From Pseudomonadota bacterium (GTDB lineage Bacteria; Pseudomonadota; Gammaproteobacteria; Steroidobacterales; Steroidobacteraceae), in NCBI GenBank assembly GCA_018241505.1, contig JAFEDS010000012.1, positions 1 through 64,000 on the forward strand: 64,000 nt of DNA, given 5' to 3'. Position 1 is the first letter of the stretch; each line of letters starts with the position of its first letter. Below, one piece after another: positions 25,160 through 34,772 of this stretch. The translations under genes and the position numbers were made by a program. Under the pieces are notes generated by a model that saw only the letters and a list, made by a program, of their open reading frames with translations, was not told where the DNA came from and searched no databases.

Positions 25160-26890
25160 TCAGCCGGCAGCCGCCCGTTTCGGGGCGCCGAACAAGTCGG
25201 GAAAATACTTGATGACACAGCTCAGGGGATTGGACGCCGCCTGTCCCAGGCCACAAATGGAGGCATCGCGCATGCATTGCGACAACTCTTCCAGCAGGGC
25301 GGTGTCCCAGACCTCACGCTCCATGAGCTTGACCGCCTTTTCCGTCCCGGTGCGGCACGGCGTGCATTGTCCGCACGACTCGTCTTCAAAGAATCGCATC
25401 AGGTTGAGAGCGGCCCCTTTGACATCGTCCTGGTCGGACAAAACGATTACGGCGGCCGATCCAATGAAGCAGCCGTATTTTTCCAGTGTGCCGAAATCGA
25501 GCGGAATGTCGTTCATGGCGGCGGGCAAAATGCCACCGGAGGCCCCGCCCGGCAGATAGGCTGTGAACGTATGACCGTCGCCCATGCCGCCACAGAATTC
25601 GTCAATCAACTCCTGAATGGTGACACCCGCCGGCGCGAGCTTGACACCCGGGCTCTTCACGCGGCCGGAGACGGAGTACGAGCGCAATCCAGTGCGGCCA
25701 TTGCGGCCGTGGCTCTTCCACCAACCCGCTCCCTTTTCAACCAGGTCCCGAATCCAGAACAGGGTCTCCACATTGTTGATGAGCGTGGGCCGGCCAAACA
25801 GGCCCACCTGGAACGGGAAGGGCGGCTTGTGGCGCGGCAACCCGCGCTTGCCTTCGATCGACTCCATCAACGAGGACTCTTCACCGCAAATGTACGCGCC
25901 GGCGCCCCGTCGCAAATGCAGGTTAGGGCCGCCAGCGGGCAGCTTCGCGATCTCCGTCGCCAGAATCTCCCGCGCGATGGGGTACTCGTCTCTTATATAG
26001 ATGTAGACATCCGCCGCTTCGACGACATGAGCGCCAATCAACGTCCCTTCCAGAAATCGATGCGGGTCCGTGTTGAGGTAGTACTGGTCCTTGAAGGTAC
26101 CCGGTTCACCTTCATCGCCGTTGACGGCCATCAAACGCGGGCCCGGCTCGCCACGAACGGATCGCCATTTACGCCCGGTTGGAAAGCCTGCGCCGCCCAA
26201 TCCGCGCAACGACCCATCGTCCAGAGTCTTCAACACTTCGTCGACGCTCAGCTCGCCCGCCCGCAGGCGTTGCAGAGTCTTGTACCCACCCGCCGCGCGA
26301 TACGCGTCAAAGTCAATGTAGTCAGGAACGTGAGGGTGTGTGTCCCCGTGCGACACGGCGTGTCTGACTTTCTCGACAGTCGCATGAGGCACGAAATGGT
26401 GCCCAACTTCGACAGCCGGCCCGACATCGCACAGGCCCACGCAGGGTGCCCGGACCACACGCACGCCCTCGGGAAAGCTCTTCTCGAGCGAGGCCAACAA
26501 CGGCTCCGCCCCCAACATGCAGCAGGTCAGACTGTCGCAGACCCGGACCGTCATGGGCGGAATATCGGGCTCGCCTTCCTTCACGACGTCAAAGTGCGCA
26601 TAGAACGTCGCTGTCTCGAAAACCTCCGCAAAGGACAGCCTCATTTCATCGGCGAGCGCCGCCAGATGTTGTGCCGAAATTTGACCATAGGTGTCCTGAA
26701 TCAGGTGCAGGTACTCAATCAGAAACTGCCGTTCCCGCGGCTCATCCGCCAGCAGCGCCTCCATCGCGCTCTTGGCGTGGACCTCCACCTGCCGCCCCTT
26801 GGGAACTGCGCGAGCACGCTTTTTTCCCTTTCCCGGGTGATCGAAGCGGCGCACCTTGCTGACGTCGTCGTAGTTATCGCGGTCTTGCAT
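25160..26890 (-). CDS. fdsB: Formate dehydrogenase beta subunit (fused NuoE- and NuoF-like, NAD-reducing)
   Basis: This 576-residue flavoprotein passes electrons from the alpha subunit to NAD. Residues about 40-190 are NuoE/24-kDa-like with a [2Fe-2S] site (VRVCDSLTCCMLG and APCVGLCD). The rest is NuoF/51-kDa-like, with the FMN/NADH motifs LRGLGGAGFPTGRKW, GDEGEPGTFKD and GAGAYICGEESSL, and the [4Fe-4S] motif DESCGQCTPCRTG plus SICGLG. The fusion of both units in one chain matches the two-subunit enzymes rather than the separate fdsG/fdsB arrangement. It is the first gene of the pair. I saw no fdsD or fdhD gene near it. Confidence 0.92.
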   Translation of the reverse strand: MQDRDNYDDVSKVRRFDHPGKGKKRARAVPKGRQVEVHAKSAMEALLADEPRERQFLIEYLHLIQDTYGQISAQHLAALADEMRLSFAEVFETATFYAHFDVVKEGEPDIPPMTVRVCDSLTCCMLGAEPLLASLEKSFPEGVRVVRAPCVGLCDVGPAVEVGHHFVPHATVEKVRHAVSHGDTHPHVPDYIDFDAYRAAGGYKTLQRLRAGELSVDEVLKTLDDGSLRGLGGAGFPTGRKWRSVRGEPGPRLMAVNGDEGEPGTFKDQYYLNTDPHRFLEGTLIGAHVVEAADVYIYIRDEYPIAREILATEIAKLPAGGPNLHLRRGAGAYICGEESSLMESIEGKRGLPRHKPPFPFQVGLFGRPTLINNVETLFWIRDLVEKGAGWWKSHGRNGRTGLRSYSVSGRVKSPGVKLAPAGVTIQELIDEFCGGMGDGHTFTAYLPGGASGGILPAAMNDIPLDFGTLEKYGCFIGSAAVIVLSDQDDVKGAALNLMRFFEDESCGQCTPCRTGTEKAVKLMEREVWDTALLEELSQCMRDASICGLGQAASNPLSCVIKYFPDLFGAPKRAAAG

Positions 26891-26937
26891 TTCCCTAGCT
26901 TACTCATTGGCCGGCGGATTCGCAGGTCCTGTATTAA

Positions 26938-29900
26938 CTATATGAAATTCAAGGAATTGCGGCCACGCACACGCCGTAGCCGCAGCAGCTTGTAGGCGGC
27001 CGGAATGACAAACATCGACAGCAGCGGCGCCGTCAGCATCCCACCCACCATCGGGGCCGCGATCCGCCTCATCACCTCGGACCCCGTCCCGGTTCCCCAG
27101 AAAAGAGGCAGCAGCCCTGCAATGATCACGGCCACGGTCATTGCCTTGGGCCGCACCCGCATCACCGCACCTTCCCGGATTCCAGCCTCGATGTGGGTGG
27201 GTGTTGCCGTCCCCTGCGCATCAATCGCATTCTTCAAATACAACAACATCACCACACCGAACTCAGCGGCCACTCCGGCCAGCGCAATGAAACCGACGGC
27301 CGTGGCGACCGACAGGTTGAATCCCTCCCAATACAGGAACCAGATGCCGCCTGTGAGTGCCAATGGCAGTGTTGCCATGATCAGTGCGGCGTCGTCAAGA
27401 CGGCCAAAGGTGAAATACAGGAGCATGAAGATAATCAGCAGCGTTGCCGGCACCACAATCCGCAGCCGTGCGTTCGCGCGCTCCAGGTATTCGAACTGCC
27501 CCGAGTAGGTGAGGCTCATCCCGGGCCGCAATTCGACCTGCCTGCCGACAGCGATCTTCAAATCGCCGACCACCGCGGCCAGGTCGCGGCCGCGTGCATC
27601 AATGTAGACCCAACCCGACAGACGCGCATTCTCCGTTTTCAACATCGACGGTCCGTCGCGAACCGATATTCGCGCAACGCTCCCCAGCGTGATCTGCGCA
27701 CCGCTGTTGGTGAGAATCGGCAGAGTGCGCACGCCTTCGACGGAATCGCGAATCTCCCGGGGGTAGCGCACATTGATGGGAAACCGGGCCGATCCTGCCA
27801 CCGTTTCGCCAATCGTCTGGCCGCCGATCGCCGCGCTGACGACCGATTGTATGTCCTCAATGTTGAGCCCATAGCGGGCCGCCGCGTTGCGATCAATGTC
27901 GACATCGATATAGCGGCCTCCGGTGAGCCGCTCAGCGACGGCGGACGTGACGCCCGGAACGCTGCGGGCGGCTCGTTCGATCTGCGCGGTCACCGCATCA
28001 ATCTCCTGTAGATCGGTGCCGGCCACCTTGATGCCGATAGGACTCTTGATGCCCGTGGCCAGCATGTCGATCCGGTTGCGGATGGGGGGCACCCAGACAT
28101 TGGTGAGTCCAGGCACACGCACCGTGCGGTCCAGCTCATCCAGCAACTTCTCGGGCGTCATGCCGGAACGCCACTGCGTCCGGGGTTTGAACTGAACAGT
28201 GGTTTCAAACATCTCGAGTGGCGCAGGGTCCGTCGCGGTGTCCGCGCGGCCCGCCTTGCCGAACACCGTGGCCACTTCCGGCACTGTTTTGATCAGGCGA
28301 TCCGTGATTTGCAGCAGCTCGGCAGCCTTCGAGGCCGGCAGGCCGGGCAGGGCGGAGGGCATGTACAGCACATCGCCCTCATTGAGCGGCGGCATGAATT
28401 CGCCGCCCAGGCGGCTCAGCGGCCAGGCCACCGATCCAAATACCAACACAGCCGCAACCAGTGTCAGCATCGGCCGCCGCAGGACCGCATCGAGTGCCGG
28501 GCGATAGAGATTGACGAGCACCCGATTGAGTGGGTTGCTGAGCTCCGCGGGGATGCGCCCCCGAATCCACAATCCCATCAACACCGGCACCAGGGTAACG
28601 GCCAGTCCTGCGGACGCTGCCATCGCATAGGTCTTGGTCAAGGCGAGCGGCCGAAACAGCCGGCCCTCCTGGGCCTCCAAAGTAAACACAGGAATAAACG
28701 ACAAAGTGATGATGATCAGGCTGAAGAACAGCGCGGGACCGACTTCAACAGCGGCCTCGGATATCAACTGCCACCGAGGCGCGCCGGTCAGCGTCTTTCC
28801 CGGATGCGCGCGACTCCAGGACTCCAGGTGCTTGTGCGCGTTCTCAATCATCACGACGGCGGCGTCGACCATTGCGCCAATGGCGATCGCGACTCCGCCC
28901 AGCGACATGATGTTCGCGCTGACTCCCTGGTATCGCATGATGATGAGGGCCGTCAGCAGGCCCAGGGGCAGCGAGATGATGGCCACCAGCGCGGAGCGCA
29001 GATGCCACAGGAAGATCACGCAAACGACCGCGACCACAATGAATTCCTCGATGAGCTTGTCGGTCAGATTATTTACGGCGCGATCAATCAACTGCGAACG
29101 ATCGTAGGCCGGTACAATCTCGACGCCGGCGGGCAGAGTCTGTTTCAGCTCCGCGAGCTTGTTTTTCACCGCCTGAATCGTTGCTCGCGCATTCTTTCCC
29201 GAGCGCATTATGATGACGCCACCGGCGACTTCTCCCTCACCATTCAACTCCGTCACACCACGGCGCATCTCGGGGCCGAGCTGCACAGTGGCGACATCAC
29301 CGAGGCGGGTGGGAATTCCCGCGGAATCGCTCTCCAGCGGAATCGCCCTGAAGTCATCGAGCGTTTGCAGATAGCCCGACGCACGGACCATGTATTCGGC
29401 CTCGGCGAGCTCGAGGACGGACCCGCCCGCCTCATTGTTGGCACGTCGAACAGCCCCGATGACCTTCTCCTGCGTGATGTGGTAGGCAACCAACTTCGCC
29501 GGATCGAGCACAATCTGGTATTGCTTCACCATCCCGCCGATGCTGGCCACCTCCGCCACGTTAGGCAGTGTTTTCAGCTCGTATCGCAACAGCCAGTCCT
29601 GGATGGCCCGCAGTTGACTCAGGTCGTGCTGTCCACTGCGGTCAATGAGCGCGTACTCGTAGATCCAGCCTACGCCGGTCGCGTCGGGCCCGAGCGAAGG
29701 GCGGGCGGCCGCCGGCAGCCGGCCTTGAACCTGGTTCAGATATTCGAGTACCCGCGAGCGCGCCCAATACAAGTCAGTCCCGTCCTCAAACAGGACGTAC
29801 ACGAACGAGTCACCGAAGAAGGAAATGCCCCGCACTGTTTTGGCGCCCGGCACTGACAACATGGTGGTGGTCAGCGGATAGGTCACCTGGCTTTCGACTA

Positions 29901-30078
29901 TCTGCGGCGCCTGCCCCGGATAGGTCGTCCTGATGATGACCTGCACATCCGAGAGGTCGGGCAGCGCGTCTACCGGTGCACCTCGCATGGCCCAAACACC
30001 CCACGCGACCCATCCTGCGGCTGCCAGCAACACCCACAGGCGATTGCGCATGGATAGGCGAATGAGGCTCGCAATCAT
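26938..30078 (-). CDS. cusA: Heavy-metal RND efflux permease CusA/CzcA type
   Basis: This is a 1046-residue inner-membrane proton-driven pump expelling metal ions, probably Cu(I)/Ag(I). It starts [18 protein letters not shown] and has 12 expected helices with two large periplasmic loops. The proton-relay motifs are [19 protein letters not shown] and [17 protein letters not shown], as in CusA. Periplasmic features include [20 protein letters not shown] and [20 protein letters not shown], typical of the monovalent-metal group. It overlaps the adaptor gene by four bases (ATGA). It is the third pump gene of the operon. A divalent-metal (Czc) role cannot be fully excluded by eye. Confidence 0.9.
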   Translation of the reverse strand: MIASLIRLSMRNRLWVLLAAAGWVAWGVWAMRGAPVDALPDLSDVQVIIRTTYPGQAPQIVESQVTYPLTTTMLSVPGAKTVRGISFFGDSFVYVLFEDGTDLYWARSRVLEYLNQVQGRLPAAARPSLGPDATGVGWIYEYALIDRSGQHDLSQLRAIQDWLLRYELKTLPNVAEVASIGGMVKQYQIVLDPAKLVAYHITQEKVIGAVRRANNEAGGSVLELAEAEYMVRASGYLQTLDDFRAIPLESDSAGIPTRLGDVATVQLGPEMRRGVTELNGEGEVAGGVIIMRSGKNARATIQAVKNKLAELKQTLPAGVEIVPAYDRSQLIDRAVNNLTDKLIEEFIVVAVVCVIFLWHLRSALVAIISLPLGLLTALIIMRYQGVSANIMSLGGVAIAIGAMVDAAVVMIENAHKHLESWSRAHPGKTLTGAPRWQLISEAAVEVGPALFFSLIIITLSFIPVFTLEAQEGRLFRPLALTKTYAMAASAGLAVTLVPVLMGLWIRGRIPAELSNPLNRVLVNLYRPALDAVLRRPMLTLVAAVLVFGSVAWPLSRLGGEFMPPLNEGDVLYMPSALPGLPASKAAELLQITDRLIKTVPEVATVFGKAGRADTATDPAPLEMFETTVQFKPRTQWRSGMTPEKLLDELDRTVRVPGLTNVWVPPIRNRIDMLATGIKSPIGIKVAGTDLQEIDAVTAQIERAARSVPGVTSAVAERLTGGRYIDVDIDRNAAARYGLNIEDIQSVVSAAIGGQTIGETVAGSARFPINVRYPREIRDSVEGVRTLPILTNSGAQITLGSVARISVRDGPSMLKTENARLSGWVYIDARGRDLAAVVGDLKIAVGRQVELRPGMSLTYSGQFEYLERANARLRIVVPATLLIIFMLLYFTFGRLDDAALIMATLPLALTGGIWFLYWEGFNLSVATAVGFIALAGVAAEFGVVMLLYLKNAIDAQGTATPTHIEAGIREGAVMRVRPKAMTVAVIIAGLLPLFWGTGTGSEVMRRIAAPMVGGMLTAPLLSMFVIPAAYKLLRLRRVRGRNSLNFI

Positions 30079-31301
30079 TGGGCTGCTCCCGCGCGGTCGC
30101 GCCCGCCATCCAATCTCGCCAGGACCTCTTTGAGGCTGGCCTCCGAATCGATCAGGAACTGGCCCGAAGCAACGACCCGCTGCCCCTGCGTGAGGCCACG
30201 CAGGATCACCGTGTTCACACCCACATCCCGGCCTGTTTCCACTGCAGTGGGTATGAAGTGTCCATTCTCGCCTGCGACAATGGCGACCGTTCTCTGGCCG
30301 GTCCGGATCAGGGCCTCGGTAGCCACATACGAGACTGCCTCGGAATCCTCGGCGCCGAGTGAGACGTTGGCGAACATACCGGGCCGCAATCGAGCGCCGG
30401 GATTGGGCAACTCGATTCTTGCTCGGAGAGTTCGCGTCTGTGCGTTGGCTTGCGGAAGAATGGTTATCAATCGGCCCTTGAAGCTCTCGCCGGGATAGGC
30501 AGGTAGGCGCACCGTCACATCGCGGCCGGTTGCCATTTCAACTCCGCGAGCCTCCGGGATCGCCGCGTCCAGCCATACACTGCCCAGTCCGTTGATGGAG
30601 GCGATCGTGGCGCCGCTCGGCATCGACATGCCTTCGCGGGCATCGAGAGCCGCAATGACGCCGGCAATGGGACTGCGCACGGTGACTGTCGCCTGCGGTT
30701 GGCCGCTGCGCTCAACTTGCGCAATCAGTTCCGGGGGCATTCCAACAAGAGTCATGCGCTCGCGTGCGGCCTCGATCAATGCAGGATCCGCGCTTCTCAG
30801 CAGTGCGAGAAATTCGGTTTGCGCCCCAGTCCACTCGGGCGCCAGCAGATCCACCAGGGGCGCATTCCGTTCAATCACATCGCCCGGAGCGCGTGCGTAA
30901 ACACGCGTAACAAAACCAGCGCTGCGCGTCTGAACAACCGCAATGTCACGCTCATTGAAGCTGATCGATCCCACCGCGGCCACAGGCTGACTCAGCTTGC
31001 CGCGCTGGACCGTTGTGTAGCGGATTCCCAGCAATTGGGTCATCGCCGGGTCGACACGAATCCCGTTCTGCGCTCCTTCGTCGGCATACTTCGGAATCAA
31101 CTGCATATCCATGAACGGTGATTTGCCGGGTTGATTGAAGTGCTGACTGGGTTGCATGGGGTCGTACCAGTAGAGAACCGCTCGAGTCGGTTTCGCCGGC
31201 GAGTCGTGTTGGGAAAGCCAGAAGCCTCCAGCCGCCCCCACTGTAACCAACGCCACGGCCGCGGCCACGAGCGCACCCCGCCTTACAATTGACGAGCTCA
31301 T
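30075..31301 (-). CDS. cusB: Periplasmic adaptor (membrane fusion protein) CusB-like
   Basis: This is a 408-residue adaptor linking the pump to the outer-membrane channel. An N-terminal membrane anchor ([18 protein letters not shown]) is followed by a degenerate heavy-metal-binding segment ([20 protein letters not shown] then MDMQLIP), whose family form is rich in Cys and Met. The lipoyl/barrel core follows ([51 protein letters not shown]). Both gene borders are 4-base overlaps, so the three pump genes are translated as a unit. The Met residues of the N-terminal segment fit Cu/Ag transfer. Confidence 0.88.
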   Translation of the reverse strand: MSSSIVRRGALVAAAVALVTVGAAGGFWLSQHDSPAKPTRAVLYWYDPMQPSQHFNQPGKSPFMDMQLIPKYADEGAQNGIRVDPAMTQLLGIRYTTVQRGKLSQPVAAVGSISFNERDIAVVQTRSAGFVTRVYARAPGDVIERNAPLVDLLAPEWTGAQTEFLALLRSADPALIEAARERMTLVGMPPELIAQVERSGQPQATVTVRSPIAGVIAALDAREGMSMPSGATIASINGLGSVWLDAAIPEARGVEMATGRDVTVRLPAYPGESFKGRLITILPQANAQTRTLRARIELPNPGARLRPGMFANVSLGAEDSEAVSYVATEALIRTGQRTVAIVAGENGHFIPTAVETGRDVGVNTVILRGLTQGQRVVASGQFLIDSEASLKEVLARLDGGRDRAGAAQ

Positions 31302-32545
31302 CGCGAGCTCTCCAATACAGCGCCGGGGCCATAAAAGTAGTAGAGCTTCGCGGCGGCGACGGCTCGCTTGCCTTCCAGCTCAATCTGCCTGAGCCGCACA
31401 TCGATCAGCTCACGCCTTGTTGTCAGCACGGAAGACAGATCCGCCTTGCCGCTTCGATAACTCGCGAACGCGTAGTCCGCCTTCTGCTGCGCGAGAACCC
31501 GCCGCGTCTGCTGCAATCTGGTTAGCTGTCGAGTCATGGCCTCGTATTCAGCCAACTCACCTTCCAGCTCTTCGGTGTGATCGCGGAACATGGCATCCCG
31601 CTCCGCCTCGACCCGGGTCAACTCCTGGCGCTTGGCACGGATCTGTGGGTCCTGGCGATTCTGCGCGAACAACGGCAAAGCGAGGGTGAACTGCAGCGAG
31701 ACCATGTCGCTGTAAGCGGCCCCTCGGCGGCCATACGCGACTTCAACACCCCAATCCGGCCGCTTGCTCGCCTCCGCCGCGTGCACTTCGGCCTGGGCCA
31801 TTTGTGTCATGGGAACGAAAACCGCCAGGTCGGGATGTTCATGGACATGCTCCCGCAGATGGGCTGTATCGAGACTCAACATCGGGGGTTCGCCAAGCAA
31901 CGGCGCTTCGGCGGCGCTACCGACCCAACGTTTCAGTACAGCCTTGGATTTGGCGATTGCCGCGGCCAACTCATCGCGCTGATCGGCGATGTCCGCCGCT
32001 TCCTGTTTGGGTTCTATGACATCTGCGGGCGTGCCCCGTCCCGTTGCGAGCTGCGCCTCCACCGCAATGGCCAGTAGCCGATTCTCACGCTGGAGGTCAT
32101 CGAACAGAGCCTCCCGTCGTTCGAGGTAGTAGCGTTCGAGCCATGCGACGGCGGTATCCCGACGAACCGACAGCAATCCGACTTGGCGCTCGGTATCCGC
32201 TTTGCTGATCGCCGCCTCGGCCGCGGCCGAAAGAGCCGCGCGCTTGGTACTGTTGGGTATGTCTTGCATGATACCCACCTTGCGCATCGTCATGAAGTCG
32301 CGTGTGAGGCTCCACTGATCCGGTCCCGTGACGGGCAGGTTTTCGATCCCAACCGCCAGCTTCGGGTCGGGTAGCCGTCCGGTGGAAATGGCGGCGGCGC
32401 GGGCCGCTTCCACGTTGGCAGTTTGGTTCGCGATCTGCGGTGCAGTTCGGACTGCGATCTCCAGGGCTGCGTCGAAAGTGAGCGGCTCGGCGCTGGCGAC
32501 GGCAATGGCACTCGCAAGCGAAACGAACAGAATATGTCTGACCAT
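31298..32545 (-). CDS. cusC: Outer-membrane efflux channel, TolC/CusC family
   Basis: This is a 415-residue outer-membrane channel protein, the exit duct of the Cus-type pump. The signal peptide ends in AIAVASAEP, and the TolC repeat pattern is visible in long helical stretches (AALEIAVRTAPQIANQTANV; GRLPDPKLAVGIENLPV; LTTRRELIDVRLRQIELEGK). I chose ATG 32545 because GGAAGGG lies six bases upstream; the frame is open further to 32614. No lipobox Cys is seen. It is the first pump gene. The 126 bases before it hold a small hairpin and separate it from a Cys-rich gene. Confidence 0.87.
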   Translation of the reverse strand: MVRHILFVSLASAIAVASAEPLTFDAALEIAVRTAPQIANQTANVEAARAAAISTGRLPDPKLAVGIENLPVTGPDQWSLTRDFMTMRKVGIMQDIPNSTKRAALSAAAEAAISKADTERQVGLLSVRRDTAVAWLERYYLERREALFDDLQRENRLLAIAVEAQLATGRGTPADVIEPKQEAADIADQRDELAAAIAKSKAVLKRWVGSAAEAPLLGEPPMLSLDTAHLREHVHEHPDLAVFVPMTQMAQAEVHAAEASKRPDWGVEVAYGRRGAAYSDMVSLQFTLALPLFAQNRQDPQIRAKRQELTRVEAERDAMFRDHTEELEGELAEYEAMTRQLTRLQQTRRVLAQQKADYAFASYRSGKADLSSVLTTRRELIDVRLRQIELEGKRAVAAAKLYYFYGPGAVLESSR

Positions 32546-32615
32546 GATGACCCTTCCAAAGGCGATGGAATGCACTCGCTGCGCGCGACGGATCACGCGG
32601 AGTGCCGACTGCATT

Positions 32616-32633
32616 GAGCCCCCGAAAGGGCTC
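32616..32633. other. Short perfect hairpin upstream of cusC
   Basis: GAGCCC and GGGCTC are perfect complementary arms around a CCGAAA loop. The hairpin lies between the Cys-rich gene and cusC, both on the minus strand. No T-run follows on either strand, so I do not call it a terminator. It could shape mRNA processing or be incidental. Confidence 0.3.
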
Positions 32634-32671
32634 TCAGCAGCGCCGGGCAGGCCGGAGCCTGCAGCGGAAGG

Positions 32672-33043
32672 TCAGCTCAATGTGGGAGGGCGCCACAGCC
32701 CGTCAGGGCTGTGCGAAATCAGAATCGAGGCGATGTGTGAAGGCGTGTTGGTCCGGGCCGGCAGTGAGAAGAGAACCCAGACAGAGGACGGCTCGAACGA
32801 CTGTGACGTCTTGCAGTTGTATCCCGCCTTGCAGGCGGTGCAGGAACCCTTTCCGGGGCCGTCGCCGGATTGCTTGCAGGGCGTTCCCTGATCGGCCTTG
32901 CCCGGGCAGCAGTCGCCGGCTTGCACCGTATGGCCGGACGCGCTCATCTGTTCCTGGCAGGTGCGCTGCGTCACGCCTGCCAGCCCATACACGGGCAGCG
33001 TCAGCAGCGTAAACAGCAAAACCACCAGGCGGGCAGCGCTCAT
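32672..33043 (-). CDS. Small exported Cys-rich protein at head of cus operon
   Basis: This is a 123-residue protein of unknown function. It has a signal peptide (LVVLLFTLLTLPVYGLAG) and then a Cys-rich segment (residues about 29-75: CQEQ, GDCCPGK, PCKQ, GSCTACKAGYNCK) with nine or so cysteines. The tail is SHSPDGLWRPPTLS. The pattern suggests periplasmic metal binding. Small proteins of this kind, with the same SPDGLWRPP ending, recur upstream of Cus/Czc pump genes. It is 126 bases upstream of cusC on the same strand, so it probably belongs to the same transcript and may buffer or deliver copper or silver. That role is inference. Confidence 0.72.
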   Translation of the reverse strand: MSAARLVVLLFTLLTLPVYGLAGVTQRTCQEQMSASGHTVQAGDCCPGKADQGTPCKQSGDGPGKGSCTACKAGYNCKTSQSFEPSSVWVLFSLPARTNTPSHIASILISHSPDGLWRPPTLS

Positions 33044-33081
33044 ACCCTACATCGTAGTAGCTGCAAGCCCGCAACTCAACC

Positions 33082-33801
33082 TCAAAGGCCTTTTTCCATC
33101 AGCGTGTCGCCGACGACCGGCTTCTGTTTCTCTGGTACAAACAAGAAGTTGGCAATACGGTAGCACACCGAGGCGCCCACGAGCTGCGCGAGAATGAATG
33201 GCGGTACATCCGCCGGTCGAATGCCCGCGAATGTGTTGGTCAGGGAACGCGCAATCGAAATTGCCGGGTTCGCAAAGGACGTTGAGGCCGTGAACCAATA
33301 CGCCGCGCCGATCCATGCAGCCACCAGCCAAGGCGCTTCACTCGCCTTTCGATGACCTGCCACTACTAGAATGAGCCCCCCGGTTGCTACGGCTTCTGAC
33401 AACCACTGTCCTGGTCCCGTTCGCGTATGGGAGGAGGTCTGCAGCAGGGCCAAACCGAACATGGCATGTGCCAGAAGCGCTCCCAAACAACACCCGACGG
33501 TTTGGGTGACGGCGTGTGCACCAGCATCACGCCAACTCATCCTGCCTCGCAGTGCTTCGACGAACGAGACGGCCGGATTGAAATGGGCACCGCTGATGGG
33601 CCCCAGCAGATTGATCAGAACCGCAAGGACAGCCACCGTTGCGAATGTATTCGCAAGCAGTGCGACGGCATCATTATGGGCCGACAGTTGCGCGGCCATG
33701 ATGCCGGACCCGATCACGGTCGCCGCGAGAAGGACGGACCCGATGGCCTCTGCAGCAAGACGTCGCACCACGTTAGCTGCTCCGGTCCGCCGACTTGCCA
33801 A
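33082..33801 (-). CDS. aqpS: Aquaporin (MIP family), probable arsenite channel
   Basis: This is a 239-residue membrane channel with six predicted helices. The two pore motifs are HFNPAVSF (first NPA) and SFANPAISIARS (second NPA, with the Arg that follows). It lies in an ars operon directly after arsC, with the starts overlapping by up to 29 bases. In Sinorhizobium meliloti, AqpS in such an operon lets arsenite formed by ArsC leave the cell passively. No ArsB or Acr3 pump lies here, so the same role is likely. A GTG at about 33771 is an alternative start that would avoid the overlap. Confidence 0.82.
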   Translation of the reverse strand: MASRRTGAANVVRRLAAEAIGSVLLAATVIGSGIMAAQLSAHNDAVALLANTFATVAVLAVLINLLGPISGAHFNPAVSFVEALRGRMSWRDAGAHAVTQTVGCCLGALLAHAMFGLALLQTSSHTRTGPGQWLSEAVATGGLILVVAGHRKASEAPWLVAAWIGAAYWFTASTSFANPAISIARSLTNTFAGIRPADVPPFILAQLVGASVCYRIANFLFVPEKQKPVVGDTLMEKGL

Positions 33802-34282
33802 TATTGTCCAGCCGCGATTTCAATTGCGCGTGATCCAGGGCGCCAATCGGCAGGCTGACAAACGGTTTGATGCGTTGCTCCATCTGTCGCAAAGCGGTTC
33901 GGAATGCCTGCCACTTCTGCGCGTCGGCGCCTTCAACCGCGGCGGGATCCGGAATTCCCCAGTGAGCCGTCATCGGCTTGCCGGGCCAGACAGGACACAC
34001 TTCGCCCGCCGCGTTGTCACACACTGTGATGATGAAATTCATCTGCGGGGCATCGGGTGCATCAAACTCGTCCCAGGACTTCGAGCGAAGATCGGCGGAG
34101 GGCAATTCCAACTGCTGGAGCAGGGCGGCCGCAATCGGATGGACGCGCCCCTTGGGTTGGCTGCCCGCGCTGAACCCTCTAAAGCGGCCACCGCCGTGGT
34201 GATTCAGTGGGCTCTCGGCGAGGATGCTGCGTGCGGAATTGCCGGTGCAGAGGAAGAGTACGTTGTAGACCTGTTCATCCAT
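33773..34282 (-). CDS. arsC: Arsenate reductase ArsC (low-MW phosphatase, thioredoxin type)
   Basis: This is a 169-residue cytoplasmic enzyme reducing arsenate to arsenite. The phosphatase P-loop is LFLCTGNSARS (Cys about 12), and the redox cysteines are in VCDNAAGEVCPVWPG (about C88 and C96), as in thioredoxin-coupled ArsC. The Asp-Pro loop is WGIPDPAAV. A C-terminal extension of about 25 residues (IGALDHAQLKSRLDNIGK) goes beyond the usual family end and overlaps the aquaporin gene. It follows arsN2 by 12 bases. Product arsenite probably leaves through the aquaporin. Confidence 0.9.
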   Translation of the reverse strand: MDEQVYNVLFLCTGNSARSILAESPLNHHGGGRFRGFSAGSQPKGRVHPIAAALLQQLELPSADLRSKSWDEFDAPDAPQMNFIITVCDNAAGEVCPVWPGKPMTAHWGIPDPAAVEGADAQKWQAFRTALRQMEQRIKPFVSLPIGALDHAQLKSRLDNIGKSADRSS

Positions 34283-34294
34283 GAAGGCTCTCTC

Positions 34295-34771
34295 TCATAC
34301 GAGTATTTTCGACATACACGTCGCCGACGCCGGGCACAGAGAGCGGAATTGCGCGGAGCTCTTCACGGCGCTGCTGACATCGTCCCGACCGACGGCCTGG
34401 TAGCCGAGATCCCGGAAAAAGGGTGCTGCGGTCTGTGTCAGGAGCACGAGAGTTCTCACTCCTTCGCTACTCGCATCGCTCTCGAGCTGCATCACCAAAT
34501 TGCGGCCGAGTCCGTGCCTGCGTGCGTCAGGTGCGACGACGAGCGAACGCAAAAGACCCTCTTTGCCGAATGGCTCGAGGGCAATCGCTCCTTGAATGGT
34601 GCCGCCTGCCTCGACCACCCAAGTTAGAAGTCCCGGAATGCCGCGGATGTCATCTGCCGGCAGTCCGGCGCTTTGCAACAGCGATTCAATGGCAGACAGA
34701 TCTGCCTGCGAGCCATGCCGGATGCGCGGCGTTGCCTCGTTCATTCCGCACAGCACCGACAGGTCGTGCAT
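34295..34771 (-). CDS. arsN2: ArsN2-type GNAT acetyltransferase
   Basis: This is a 158-residue acetyltransferase of the GNAT fold. The acetyl-CoA loop is LVVAPDARRHGLGRNLV. The late motif TLVLLTQTAAPFFRDLGY and the ending FRSLCPASATCMSKIL are those of the ArsN2 group found in ars operons. Family members are proposed to acetylate organic arsenicals or related toxins; the exact substrate of ArsN2 is not settled. The ATG at 34771 lies one base after the arsR stop, and an in-frame ATG at 34744 is also possible. It lies between the repressor and arsC. Confidence 0.83.
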   Translation of the reverse strand: MHDLSVLCGMNEATPRIRHGSQADLSAIESLLQSAGLPADDIRGIPGLLTWVVEAGGTIQGAIALEPFGKEGLLRSLVVAPDARRHGLGRNLVMQLESDASSEGVRTLVLLTQTAAPFFRDLGYQAVGRDDVSSAVKSSAQFRSLCPASATCMSKILV

Positions 34772-34772
34772 T

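Noticed and set aside
25037-26995. Long plus-strand frame of 652 codons opposite the formate dehydrogenase beta gene
   Set aside because: It is antisense to a clearly functional gene with complete motifs and shows no domain pattern; long antisense frames are expected in GC-rich DNA.
28309-29856. Plus-strand frame of 515 codons opposite cusA
   Set aside because: It is low-complexity (Gln, Arg, His-rich) and fully antisense to the pump gene; no family features.
32616-32633. GAGCCC/GGGCTC hairpin as a Rho-independent terminator
   Set aside because: No T-run follows on either strand; kept only as an unassigned hairpin.
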